Source of the DNA: Wuchereria bancrofti
Taxonomy: Eukaryota; Nematoda; Chromadorea; Rhabditida; Onchocercidae
Assembly: GCA_005281725.1 (NCBI GenBank)
Contig: SSBO01000012.1
Location: 15,329,075 to 15,393,074 of the forward strand
Direction: 5' to 3'
Length of the DNA stretch: 64,000 bases
Part shown: piece after piece, positions 12,942 to 25,100 of the stretch
Layout: every line of letters starts with the position of its first letter
How positions within the stretch are numbered: the stretch's first letter is position 1
Program-made: the position numbers and the translations under genes
Notes under the pieces: generated by a model
What the model saw: the letters and a program-made list of their open reading frames with translations, nothing else
What the model was told of the DNA's origin: nothing
The model's database searches: none

Positions 12942-14573
12942 TCAAAAATCGATATGTTTTCTAAACAGCAACTTTATTGGAGTATCTTTTGGTTTGTTTC
13001 GACACCTAGTTTTTTCAATAAATTTCATCGAATAATCTCTGCCCATTAGTTCATTGTTACAGAAGATGTCCAAATCGTTATAGCGACTTATATCACCAAA
13101 TAAAGTACTAGCCAAATATCGCTTGATCGTGTTCACGGTTGCCATCTCTACCATGGTCAAAATTTATATACTTCATTAGAAAAAATAAAGCTTGCTTGAG
13201 TATTTTGTTTCCCATCATTTTTAAATAGCAATAGCCATTTTTTTTGCAATTATTAGTGTTTTACACAAGAAATAAGCATGTTTAAAATTCACTATGACCC
13301 GTTAACACAGCCTTTTACAGCATTTGAATAATCCTTCTGTCCTTAATAAGAAAACACGAATTGTTGAAATTTACTAAAAAATTTCCCTTTATTTTAGTAA
13401 TCCGTAAAATGATGTTCTGGTGAAAAATCTACATATATTTTCCTTCAACAACAAACCTACCGGATAGTCTTAAGTAAGGCATTTCAATATCGGAGAATTT
13501 GGAAAGCTTATCAGTGCAAAGTTCCACAGCAACTTGCTCATCACTGCGATGATGTTTGCCCATCAAATCACCAGAACATTCTCTTGTTTCCGAACTACTA
13601 TCAACCTGAAGGACCAACAAAACAGAAAGTTCAAAAATAATAAAATACCGACTTTACTTTAACGATGGAAGAAATTATTTTACCATAAAATTATAATGAA
13701 ATTATTTCTTACTGAGTTGTTGAACTGTTGAAAAACTCGAGATTTTCTCAATGCATCAGTTTGAAAAAGACAGAAATTACCGTATTTTCATCAATTTCTA
13801 ACTTTTCAGGAGATCCATTTTCACCCGGTTCTATTTTTACTGTTCTTAAAAAAGCATTCTGATTTTCTTCTTCTCGTATTTGCACACCAGGTACAAGCTT
13901 ATAAACCAACTCCTGCATCGTACGATCAAAGCTCACATAATGGGACGGATGACTCTAAACAAAAGCTTTCATGATTCAAAATGAACATTACATAAACAAT
14001 AATAATGCTAACTTTTGAGCCTAGGACTAACACAGAGATTCAATACTGATGAAAATTAGTTTGTCACAGATCTAAATTCATTTTACAAAAAAATTATATA
14101 TTTGCTTAGAATTAAAAAACCCTGAAACATGGTAAAGTGATATTAGTTGGATCTGATTTAAAATGAAAACCTTTAACCAGTTAATAATTACATGCCTGAT
14201 GGATGAGATTACTACACTTCGGGCAACAGTTATTGACATTCTCAAAATGCTTCAATAGGCACGACTTACAAAAGGTATGTAAACAGTCAGTAACTGTTGT
14301 CGCTTCTATGAAATACCTGAAAAGACCCTATTATCCACATATGACCCACATCATTAAAAATGAGAAACGAAAAAATATAAATTGAAGTATCAAAGAGTTC
14401 ATTTACCATCGGCAACAAACTAACATTGTTCACTTCAAGGAAAAAATCCAAGAATTTAAAAAGAAATAAGTCACAAAAACTAACCCTTTACACAAAGGAC
14501 ATGTTATATGAGGATTAAGCGTTTTTAGCAATATTTTGTATTCGTCACCAATTAACGCCGGCTTTCGACTCAT
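12942..14573 (-). CDS. Polycomb group RING finger protein (PCGF3/5-like)
   Basis: Five exons read in frame: 14485-14573, 14196-14316, 13781-13954, 13461-13605 and 12942-13147, giving 244 residues, the usual PCGF3/5 size (about 240). A C3HC4 RING lies at residues 25-64, with Cys25, Cys28, Cys41, His43, Cys46, Cys49, Cys61 and Cys64. It is followed by the family's Ser-His-Pro stretch and the conserved [13 protein letters not shown] segment. The last exons encode a RAWUL (ubiquitin-like) fold ending near [13 protein letters not shown] proteins pair with RING1-type E3 ligases in PRC1 complexes that ubiquitinate histone H2A in the nucleus; this role is inferred from the family. A TTTCCAG acceptor about 16 bases before the ATG suggests trans-splicing. 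Intron 2 appears to begin with GC rather than GT. CPSF4 lies 946 bp upstream on the same strand. The nematode relative is MIG-32, but orthology is not tested. Confidence 0.9.
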
Positions 14574-14588
14574 TCCAAATATTGCCTA

Positions 14589-15519
14589 CTGGAAACTTCC
14601 AACATCCATTCAAAACAGCCTTAAAACGAAACACCTTCCTGTAACTCCAAAAAATGAAAAGAATACCAATCAATTGCAGTGGGAGACAAAGTATGTATAC
14701 TTCCAAAAAAAGAACATGGAAAGAAAAAGCAAAAATTGGAAACAGGACTACAAACTGCAACTCGCTCTATTGTGATTACAGATACGAAGTCGTGTAAACA
14801 AGGAAAAAATTTCAGCTCTCAAAGTTCCTGTAAATATGCTAGCATACTGTGTTCTTCACAGCTTCTTGACAAACGACACATTAAGCTGAAATCTCACATT
14901 TCATCATGCTTACAGTCCGTATACAATTAAACTCTTAAGTAAATTTATGTTACTGCAACGATAAACAGAAATTGCAAATGTTCCATTATAAAAGAAAGCA
15001 TTTTGAAATTAACATATTTGATCTAATTAGTACAAATAGTTGGACTGAACTACGAAAAAAGATCAGTGGCAGAAGTAAACTGGATTTTTATTAATGAAAA
15101 TACAAAAATCAAAAATGAATTCATATAAAAATAAGATCAACCTAAATGTGAAATCACATTATTCATAGAACCGTTATCTGATGAATAAACAAATTACAAC
15201 AATCATATTCATTACCAATTACTTGCACAAACGATGTAACTTATAATTACATCACGCATTACCTTAAATGATGTTTTGGTTTCTCTAGAAGTAAACATTG
15301 GCATTTTTAAAGACTTTACTTTTATAAAGCAGAGTTCTGGTTGGAAGTGAATGGACCTGCACTGACCGAAGGACAACAAAACAATAAAACCTGTTAGCAA
15401 ATAATTTACGTAGTAATATTTCGAGAAATACGTTGCATAAATTTTTTTTTTACGAAGCTTACAGCTATAATTTTCTTTACGAATCTCGCAGCCGTATGTT
15501 TTTCAAACATTCAGTCATC
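14589..15519. other. intergenic spacer between CPSF4 and PCGF genes
   Basis: About 930 bp of AT-rich sequence. Overlapping small frames on both strands show no protein motif. It presumably holds the CPSF4 3' UTR and upstream sequence of the PCGF gene. Confidence 0.6.
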
Positions 15520-17852
15520 TTAGCGAAGCATTTCTCCAGATTTATTAGTCGGATTTGATACTTTAGGTTGTGGCACTAGCTGAGGCTTCCCCAAATTTCC
15601 AAACTGCTGCCCATTTCCCCTAAACAAAAAAGATTAATTCGAACCACCAGTAATGTTTCATAGAATTAAAATTCATTATTACACACAAATCATTTATAAG
15701 AAATCAACATTCATTAATTCAAATAAATAGAGATAAAACGTTTAAATGACTGAAAGTCTTCGAAACACTCCGAATAAGTTATAAAATCTGAAGTCTCTCT
15801 ATATTTGTATCATTTATGCGATCTAATTATTAAATTTTTACCTGGCTTCTTTTTCATCTTTCTCTCGTTGTTCGTGAGCAAGATATGCCGTGTTTGATAG
15901 AAATGCTAACAGTCCTTTATGACATCGATTTGCATAATGACCCTTTTCACCGCACTAAAAATTATGAAAAGTAAATAAACAAAAGTATCAACATAAATAT
16001 ATTTTGGCAAATACAGAGCTGCACTACTAGCTGTTTTGTCAAGTAAGATCAAACAGTTTAATACATTATCACCATTCACTTCTTTCGACCAAACTTCATT
16101 TGAGACAAAGTTAAAACAATATATTTTTAAAAAATGCATAAATATGTTCAAAGTGAACGATAAAAACAGTTAGATAAAAAAATTAATTTCTCTGAAAAAA
16201 AAATCGAATGGAAATACAACGAGCTCAATAAGAAGAAAAATGACTGAGATGTTTAGGGAAATATATAACTTCTAAGCTAAATTTTGAATTTTAATTACCT
16301 TATAGCAGGTTACATCAGAAAGCGCTTTTTTCTCGGAAAGAGCTACCAATTCTTGTGATATCTGTGCATTCACTTTTGATGAATCTAACAATGGTAACTG
16401 AGTTTGAGTAGGTAAATGAGGGCAGTATGTCGCCTGGAAATGCTTCTTTCTAATAAATAATTAACTGAATAACAAAAATTAATGAAACATGATTCATATC
16501 TTATCGCATTTTGTAGCAGCACTTTTAATAAATATGACTATAAAAGTACATCCCAAATCATTTACCAACAGAAAATCAGTGTCAAAATGAAAATGAATTA
16601 AAGATCAAAACTGAGAATCATTTTTAATTAAAACCTTATGGCCTCTTTCATGACAATTGTGGCATACTATTCCAATATTATATTGTCCTCGTGCTCGAAG
16701 AATTTGAGTTGTGTCCACAGGTGGGATATTGAAAGATGGATGTGCATATTTGCAGTCTCCACCATCCATACAAAAGCCTGCCAAATAGTTAGGACAAAGA
16801 ACACGCCTACGATGTCGATGTTTACAAAAAGGCCCTGAAATAGCGTCAATAAAGCAATATTCCTTGTGTACTTAAACGATCTTCCAAAAAAGGTATATTT
16901 CAGAAAAAAGCATTACCATGTCGACAGAATCCACGATCATACCACGGACAATCCTTGATTTTACTTTCAGGATCAATATGTCGAAAAGGACATTCACGAT
17001 TACTACAAGCCACTGAAAATCAAAGACAAGAATAGGTCATAAAAAAATATTGTTTAGACACTTCTCCCTGAACAACTTCTCTTATTTCGACAAAACTTAT
17101 TTATCGGCAGCTGACTTTTATCAAAAAGCAAGTTTCGAAAAAGTTATCCCAGAATATTCGCAATAAAAGAACAAAACGTTACTGTATTTTGAGAAAAAGA
17201 AACATTCCGGCATTTTACTTAAATCGTATTCGTGCAAAAATTCGCATTGGTCACCTTTTTTACATAGCCCACGCAACCAGTGTTTACATACTACAGCCTG
17301 AAAAAACATCTCTTTTAAACAAACAAGTAAAATAGGAAGTAGGCTAGATGTGTAGACTGCAAACTAGAAAATATTAAGAGAAAATATCCTCAAAGGGAAA
17401 ATCTATTTTCAATATGAAAATAAAATGCAGATATCATGCCTTATCTCCAACAATATGCCTCAGTGGGCAAACAGCTCCCATTGTACATGTACCTTGCTCA
17501 TTACGTATACATACACCACGGCCACTTTTGTCCATCCCCGAAAATGGGGCCTGAAAATCTTCAGTCTAATGAACGTGATAAGCGTCACTTACAACATTAA
17601 ATGAACATAAATCTTGAAGACTGTGAATAAAAATCTGCTCATGAAAAGAAAGCACTCTCTACTTAATTTACCCAGTTATTCCTACATATAATCGGGCAAA
17701 AAACGAACCTCTCTCGCTCCACGTTGCTGTATCAACATTTCCTCGACATCCAGTAAAGCGCATGATACTCCTGACATGTAATCTTCCATTGTAAGCGGAG
17801 TACTACCGAACAGTGAATAATGATGATATGGTGTCGCTGTTATTGCTGCCAT
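15520..17852 (-). CDS. cpsf-4: cleavage and polyadenylation specificity factor subunit 4 (CPSF30)
   Basis: Eight exons join in frame (17709-17852, 17440-17550, 17183-17297, 16917-17012, 16635-16834, 16299-16433, 15842-15954, 15520-15619), giving 337 residues. Five CCCH fingers are visible. The first is Cys62-x7-Cys70-x5-Cys76-x3-His80. The second carries the hallmark [19 protein letters not shown]. These fingers bind the AAUAAA signal and contact other CPSF subunits in family members. Two CCHC zinc knuckles follow: [14 protein letters not shown] and [14 protein letters not shown]. The protein should act in the nucleus in mRNA 3'-end formation. The ATG at 17852 is preferred over one 60 bases upstream because an acceptor-like TTTTTATAG lies between them, as for spliced-leader addition. 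The second intron appears to start with GC. The N-terminal region before finger 1 is little conserved beyond its acidic core. Confidence 0.95.
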
Positions 17853-17891
17853 TTTATGCTCCTCTAATTTTAAATGGTCTATAAAAACACA

Positions 17892-19147
17892 TACAACATT
17901 ATTTGATAACATATTTTGTTCTCCTTGATTGACGCTTTATAGAAATCATTCAGAAAAGTTCAAGTAAGCACAACATAATTTCAGTACTAAAAAAATCCAT
18001 AACAGATAAGGTCCATTATTTTGCCATTTTATATGAAGAATATACGAATTATAAATGATGGCTGAACGATTTTGACGTTTTTTTTTTCAGACCCCAAATT
18101 TCCTTAATACGTGAACCTTTCCTCTGGTCAATTCACCAAAGATTTTATTTATTTCCATTCTTTGTTTACTGTCTAAAACTCGATTATCTTTTCTGCATAT
18201 GTGACAGAGTATGACGGTCACATATGTATACACGCACTTGTTAAGATGATTTTCAGATGCGTGAAATCTTCTAGACAACGGTAAACGCGAAGTATGAAGT
18301 CAATTATTTTCAGGTAGTGCAATATATGCTACGTTGCTAACGACGCCTGGACTGCTAATAGGTCAAACAATGGGAAAAGGACGAAAACGTAACGAACCCC
18401 TCGCTTAAACGACATCCCAGTAGCTTCTTTAAATACATCCGACATGTCATGTTATGAAAAGCTCTCTGTCCCGTTCGTGGCAGCTACGACGCCCTAGGTC
18501 CAGAAACACCGCCACAGCAGCTTTGTATCTCTATTACGATTACCCTCCATCATCTCAAACCTCTTGTTCAGACTTAAATTACAAAGAGCAGTTTCAGATG
18601 TGATTAAACCTGACATAAGGTAAAAAAATCAAGATTTAACGGAATCCCCGAGTCTTGTTTATTCGGAAAGGATCTCCTTCAAAACTGCCGCTTTCTATCC
18701 AAGAATTTATACAGCTTTGTCTTCCAGATTATTTCTACCATGTTTCCAAAAAGCTTTAAGAAAGATATAATCGATTCCACAAAACTTCCTTGCATTTACA
18801 GATGCTTGACAGTTATCAAACCACAAATAAGAACTCATATTCAAAAAATTAAAAATTAGCATAAGAACAATGCTAACAATGATTCAATATATGATACCAG
18901 GAAAAAAAAAGTGCACTCATAGCTAAATAAACACACGACGTTTGATCTGGTAAAGAAGACTCCGCGAGCAGGATGCTAATTACATAAAAAGCAAGATTCA
19001 TTTACAAACAGCAAAAATGTGAATCAAGTACAGAGAATAGGGAAACCACTGGGGCTACAAAATTTTATCGGTTCTGTCAACGACCAAATTTTTGCTTCTG
19101 AATTTATGAACATGAAATAATTACAGTCACTCGGAAATAAACATACA
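17892..19147. other. intergenic region between SUN gene 3' end and CPSF4 5' end
   Basis: It holds upstream sequence of CPSF4, GC-richer at about 18300-18560, and AT-rich sequence downstream of the SUN gene. No gene was recognised. A 63-codon frame at 18087-18278 has no motif. Confidence 0.55.
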
Positions 19148-22100
19148 CATAAATATATATTATTCGTTGCAGTTTATATATACAACTCAAAAAAGTCAAA
19201 ATCACCTTCCTGAGATAAAACGTCTGCTTAAGTGGCATTGAGTTTTTACATTACAGACATTCCAACAAAAAAACATCTTCAAAAATAAAAAGTTCTACAT
19301 ATTGAGAAACACTTCTAAAAGATCAAAAAAGTCATAATGAGTATCATTAATAGCAAGAGGCTCTCAAAATGAATCCATAAAAATAAGTTTTTGAACCGTG
19401 AAGAGACCTCAGAAGTAAAGAAAAATAAAATCCAATTTATGACTCCAAATTTTTTAAAGATATATTCAAAAAGAAAAATTTTTTTAAACTAACTTTTGAA
19501 AAGTATAAACATAATTATTTTAAAATGTTCACAAAATTTAGTTATGAAAAGTTTTATTATAGAAAACAAGCAAAAGGCTTAAAGGCTAAATTTTACTTTG
19601 AATTCAAATTTATTCTACGCCTTTTGCCCATGCACACGAAAACGATACAAGCATGTGTAATCTGAATCCCAGTTTGACTGCACCACCAATTCAACTATTG
19701 ATACCGGCGTGCTCAGCTCGCTCTGCAAAAAGTGTGCTTGAATGAGGCTGAAAAATCTGAATTAATACCTTACCATAAGATGATATTTTTCATCCTTTAT
19801 TTGTTGAAGCCAACCAGTTTCCGCAACCTAAATATGATAGACGATTTGTCTAATTGGCGTAAATATTTATGAAACAAAAACTTCTGAGCTGCAACCCTCT
19901 CAATCAAAAAGTATTGTAAACGGTTTAAAACATCAAACCTGAGCATGAAATGTCTGCAAGGCTCTTCCCTTAATGTCATATTCATATTGCCCAATTAAGG
20001 ACTTTGATTTGAGATCATCAACTGCTTCGTAAGACTGAAAAAGGAAAGAAAAATTCCACAAAAATTTTGAATGAAGTCGAAGTTCATGACAACATCCTTA
20101 AAAATCTTAATATACTGTCCAAAATTTAACATAGCTTCTTATTCATGAGTTTCTTATTCCAATTTCAATTAAAATAATGAAAAACATACGTATACTTGGA
20201 AAAGTTTTGGTGCACTTCTCAAAACTCCATCGGGATGCAATGTTGAATGCAAATGTTCATAACTAACTTCTGTAACATAAATGGGATGCGACAATTTTAT
20301 TGTTAAATATCCTTTACCACGAAAGGCCCAGCATTCACCAGCTGCTAGAGGACGATGCTAAAATAAATTTACAACCATTAAATATATTCAACGTTAAAAA
20401 GTTAAAATTCCTTGTGGAAATAGAATACCACTCATCATTCCTGAAATATGCAAGGATTACTTGAATGACTGCTCTTGGTGAATACGAAGAGTACCACAGC
20501 GGAATCCCAAAAACTGATTCCAGTCGTGAATTTTCTTTGTATGGCTTCGTACATCGCGTACTTACAACAGATGCCCCTGTAGAAACATATTTTCAGGAAG
20601 AAAAAAGATCAAATTATACCAATTTATTTTATAGTAAGAGATAACAACGCTTAAGGGAATTTTCCCACTATAGAAATCACTTATATATTTCTTATTATCT
20701 AAATTTTCTCCATTAACTCACAAACGTAAAACTTGAAATGGATACAACATATTACCTGAACTTTCGAGCGCATAATCTACTTTACCCGTCTTATCCGCAT
20801 CATATGTGTCCAGCGCATCAGTTATCATCTTTTTAATTACTACAAAATCTGACTCCGATAGTCCAAGAACAGAATTTAATTTAGTTTCCTGTAAAAAACA
20901 AACTTTTACCAATAATTTCAAAAATAAAATTTCAAAGAGATAACAATGTTCGTAGTATGATGTTAATTCGATATTTCCTTGTTCTACGATAGGCTGAATT
21001 CATTCAATAGTTTTTCATTCTGGAGATCTTAATTCCACCTTTTGTATGTTATTAGCCAATCCCACACTATTTTTCTCAAGAACTCTTACTTCCGGACTGA
21101 ACAAAAATTCACTTTAGACTTACCGAAACTGTACCACTTTTTTCAGCTATATGACTTGCAAAGAGAGTGACTACTCGACTCTCTACTGCTTTCATAATTT
21201 CCAAACGAAATGCCTCTTGTTCTTCATGGGATGCCTTTTCGAAACGACTCAAACTAAATGAAAGTTCCTGAAAGTGTCGGGTTTACATGAATACATTAGA
21301 ATACATATGCAGAAAATAATGTATAAGCAAAAGAAAATCATGGAGCAAAAAAAAAAAAACAAACTGAACTCAAAAATAATGAATAAACAAATAAATAAAC
21401 CACTCATACATAGATACCCCAATGAAATAAGTACTACCAATATTATCAAGGTCATCTTTAATTTTTTTATTCAGTTTAGTTTTGAGTGTGCTCAAATCAT
21501 CACTCTGTTTTATATCGCAAGATATTATTGAATGAGCGAATTATGTAATTTTGGTTTTCTTTTCTCGACAAAATAAATTTTAGTATGCTCGAATCATATC
21601 AATACAATTGTGTAAAAAAGACATTATTGAGCGAATGTCATATTCATAAAAAATATGTTAACTTTGTAGAATAACTAATTAACATTATTGATATTTAATA
21701 CAGTGAAATACAATGACAAGTATAATAGTTCAGTTAAAAATCAAGCTCTTCGCAAATTTTAATATAGTAATACTTTAATATAATAAGATATAAGCGACCA
21801 GCAGAACCATTAATAAAAGATAAATTGCAAATCTGAAACTAAAATTTCAACTGAAAATCAAAATGGAAAAATACTTTATCAAACTGAGCGCGCAAATTCC
21901 CAACTGCAGATGAAAGATCCGACAGTTCCTGAAACATGAAACCAGAAAATGTATGATAAAGGTGTCTTAACCTTCATGCAAAGAATGCCAGGACTATACC
22001 ATCGTTCGACATTATTCCCAAAAGATAATTGTTTTATTTTTCTGCAGCAACACAAGCAGATAATATTAGATACATGCCAAATGGAAAACCAATGGAAAAT

Positions 22101-25100
22101 GGTAGATAATTCAATTTGTTCAAAACACAATACAAAAAAAAATTGCACTAACGTTAGACAAAGCTGACCGCCCCGAATCGGATTGTTGTGAACTACGAAT
22201 GATTTTTTGGGCAATTTCATTCTCGATTTTCTCAGATAGAGTGTCCAGTCGTTCCATTAAACGCCTTTCAACGACAAGTAAATGCTGAAATAAGGACTGG
22301 AGACTAAAAATTTAAATCCCAGTGGAAAAAAGTTTCATGCACAACCTAATGTCTAATTAGATAGGCAAATATCTTTTGCAAGACAAAAACTTCACACAGA
22401 TCTACACTTTGAAATAATTATTAAAAAAACTAAAATTTCTTGAAATCGCCGTAAAATCGATGTTTCTTGTTAGTTAGTAATGCATTCAAATTAAATATCA
22501 TAATCATTACCTACGAATACTCAAATTTATTAGAACTCATAAACAAAAAAAAGGAAACAAAATATGAATTTGATTAAATTAAATAGAAATATAATCAAAT
22601 TAAATAAGTAAAATTTACCCTTTCCAATTCTTCATCGTTTGATTTCCTCAAGTTAGTCACATAGTTTAGGGAATCTTGATTATTTCTATGCTGCAATAGC
22701 TCATCCTCAACTAATGATGATTCTTTTAGTCTGAAATTTACATTTTTATTGAAAGTTATGAAGTTGAAACAGTGAAAAACAAAGGATCTAACTAATTACA
22801 TGGAACAATCTTTATTAATACTTATAATGTTTCCAGAACAATGCCAAAACATACTGATTTGGTGGTACGTGCAAATTTAATTTTATTTTTTAAATCTTGA
22901 TTCATTTTCTCGAGAATTACTGAAGCAAAAAATGATATTAAATTTCAGATGTGGAACAAAAAATACACACTGCTTATCCGTAAGCATCAGAGAAGAGCCT
23001 TTTCCGATTATTCTTAATGCTTTATGTATGTTCTTGTAACGATCTTCCTCTACTTCTCGTTCTCGGCGCAATCGCAACACTTTCAATTCCAACAGTTCCT
23101 ACAGTTTGAATCTTTAAAATATAGCATTAACTCATACCACAATATTTTCGTTTTTTCAAAATTAACATGCTTCGGCTTGAAAAGATACCTTTTCATGTCG
23201 TAAATGTTCTAAAGTCCACTCAGTCTGTTGGTCGTTGGAGCCTTCTGAACTAATTACGCCTTCCTGTAAGAAAATCCTTTAAACTTAAAACTTTAAGTCT
23301 GAAAGAAAATAAAGTTGTGGAAAAGTGAATTAGATATAAAGTCATGGTTGTTCAGGCTTAAATTTAATTTTGTTTTCAAAACTTAGAGCAAAAATTTAGT
23401 AGAAAACCAAAAGGAAGTCAAAAGACCATGATATAATGAAAAAAGCTGACCATTTTTTGATTTAAAAATGGCATAAGCTGGGCAATTATCGAAATGAAGT
23501 ATGATGGTAACATCAACAAAATTTGTGCCCCAGAGCTTATTAATTTCCATATAAATAAGACCACGGTTCCAATATTTTCAGAAATACGACCAACTAAACA
23601 AGAAAAATGATGTATATGAGTTGTCTTTTAAGGAAATAAGCATTCCAATGATAAAGAATTAGAAGTTTGCTGTAATTAAGATACAATTGCAATATATAAA
23701 ATCATATAGAAAGCAGTTCTGAACTGACTGAAGTTCCCTTAAAGCGAAATCAGTCATTTTGACTGTGCTTTTCTCAGTGAACCAGTCAGCAATTGTTTCC
23801 ATAATATCAAAATTCCGTAACCGAAATGATAAAGACTTTGAAAAAATAGACATAAAAATAGTTTTGTCCTTTCCTATTTTCATGAATTTCTCTGTAAGAA
23901 AGTTCAATGAAAATTTAAAAAATCACTAATCAATTTTAACAAATTTTTATGGACTGCAAAGGAAATATATATAAACAAAAATAACTTTGAATCCATTCTG
24001 AAACAGCAGACATCTGTTGAACGATGTCACATAGACTAGAACCTAATATACTGGTACTTTCGAAGAAATGAATGATTGCTGATTCTCCTGAAATGGATTT
24101 TATAAAATACTAAAAAAATAATGTATAATTCAAGTGAAGAAATCTGGATCTAAAAGAATTTTGTAGGTTAAAAGCAAAATTTGCATACCAGAACTGTATA
24201 ACTCGCTCGGAATTCTACATAAAAAATTATAATTGCATATATTAGTCACTGCTTTCGTACCCACTGATTGACCTGAAAAGAGAATTTCATTCGTTTAAAG
24301 ATGACATTTAGAAGAATTTCAGCTAAGTGATAGATTTTTAGAGTAATATCTGAAGTCTATCTAATAATAAACTGAACAGTTGTGTAACTGTGAATGAGAA
24401 TACGATATCAATCAAACATTTAGACCAAACGTCATTAGCGAAACATCGAATTACAATGACTAGAAATGAAGAAAAGGTCGAAAGACGGATCTGGATTGAG
24501 AAAAAAACGTAAATTCGAAAAGAAAAAAAAAATCCAACCAGCCATAATCACATATTTCGGTAATTGAAGAACTTGTTCCAGTGATCTCTCTGAATGTATT
24601 ATCGCGCCACATAGTTTTGCAGGATATAAGAAGAGATCATACAAGAAACGGAATATAACAAACAGCAAATACAAAGCATTTTTAAGCACCAAATTTAGAC
24701 CACGTTCTACTTTTTGCTTCCATCCTGTTGTTAGAATATATAACATACATCAATAAAACTTACTGATAGTTTGCTTGGTTACAAAACTATGGTTCTAAAA
24801 TTCTTAAATATTGAAACATGTTCGCAGATATTGGTGTCTCATAACTGTATTTCGGTAAAAGTTGGATTTCATAAACCACTGAAATCAAAATTACCATCGA
24901 AAAAACTTTGCTGAATTTTGCCAAATAGTTCCATCTCACCTACCATTAAATCATCCCCGCTATCACGTCCTAAAATAACATTACGCATGAGACATGCAAA
25001 AATAAAAAAAAAAAAAAAAAAGAAATTACTGATAATCTGAGTTTTTCAATTTGAGATTCCGAAGTAGCTATAGATTTCTATCAGATCTTATTGTCACTGA

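Noticed and set aside
18087..18278. 63-codon frame upstream of CPSF4
   Set aside because: Could be an extra 5' exon, but CPSF4 already has a plausible trans-spliced start and the frame does not resemble any CPSF4 N-terminus.
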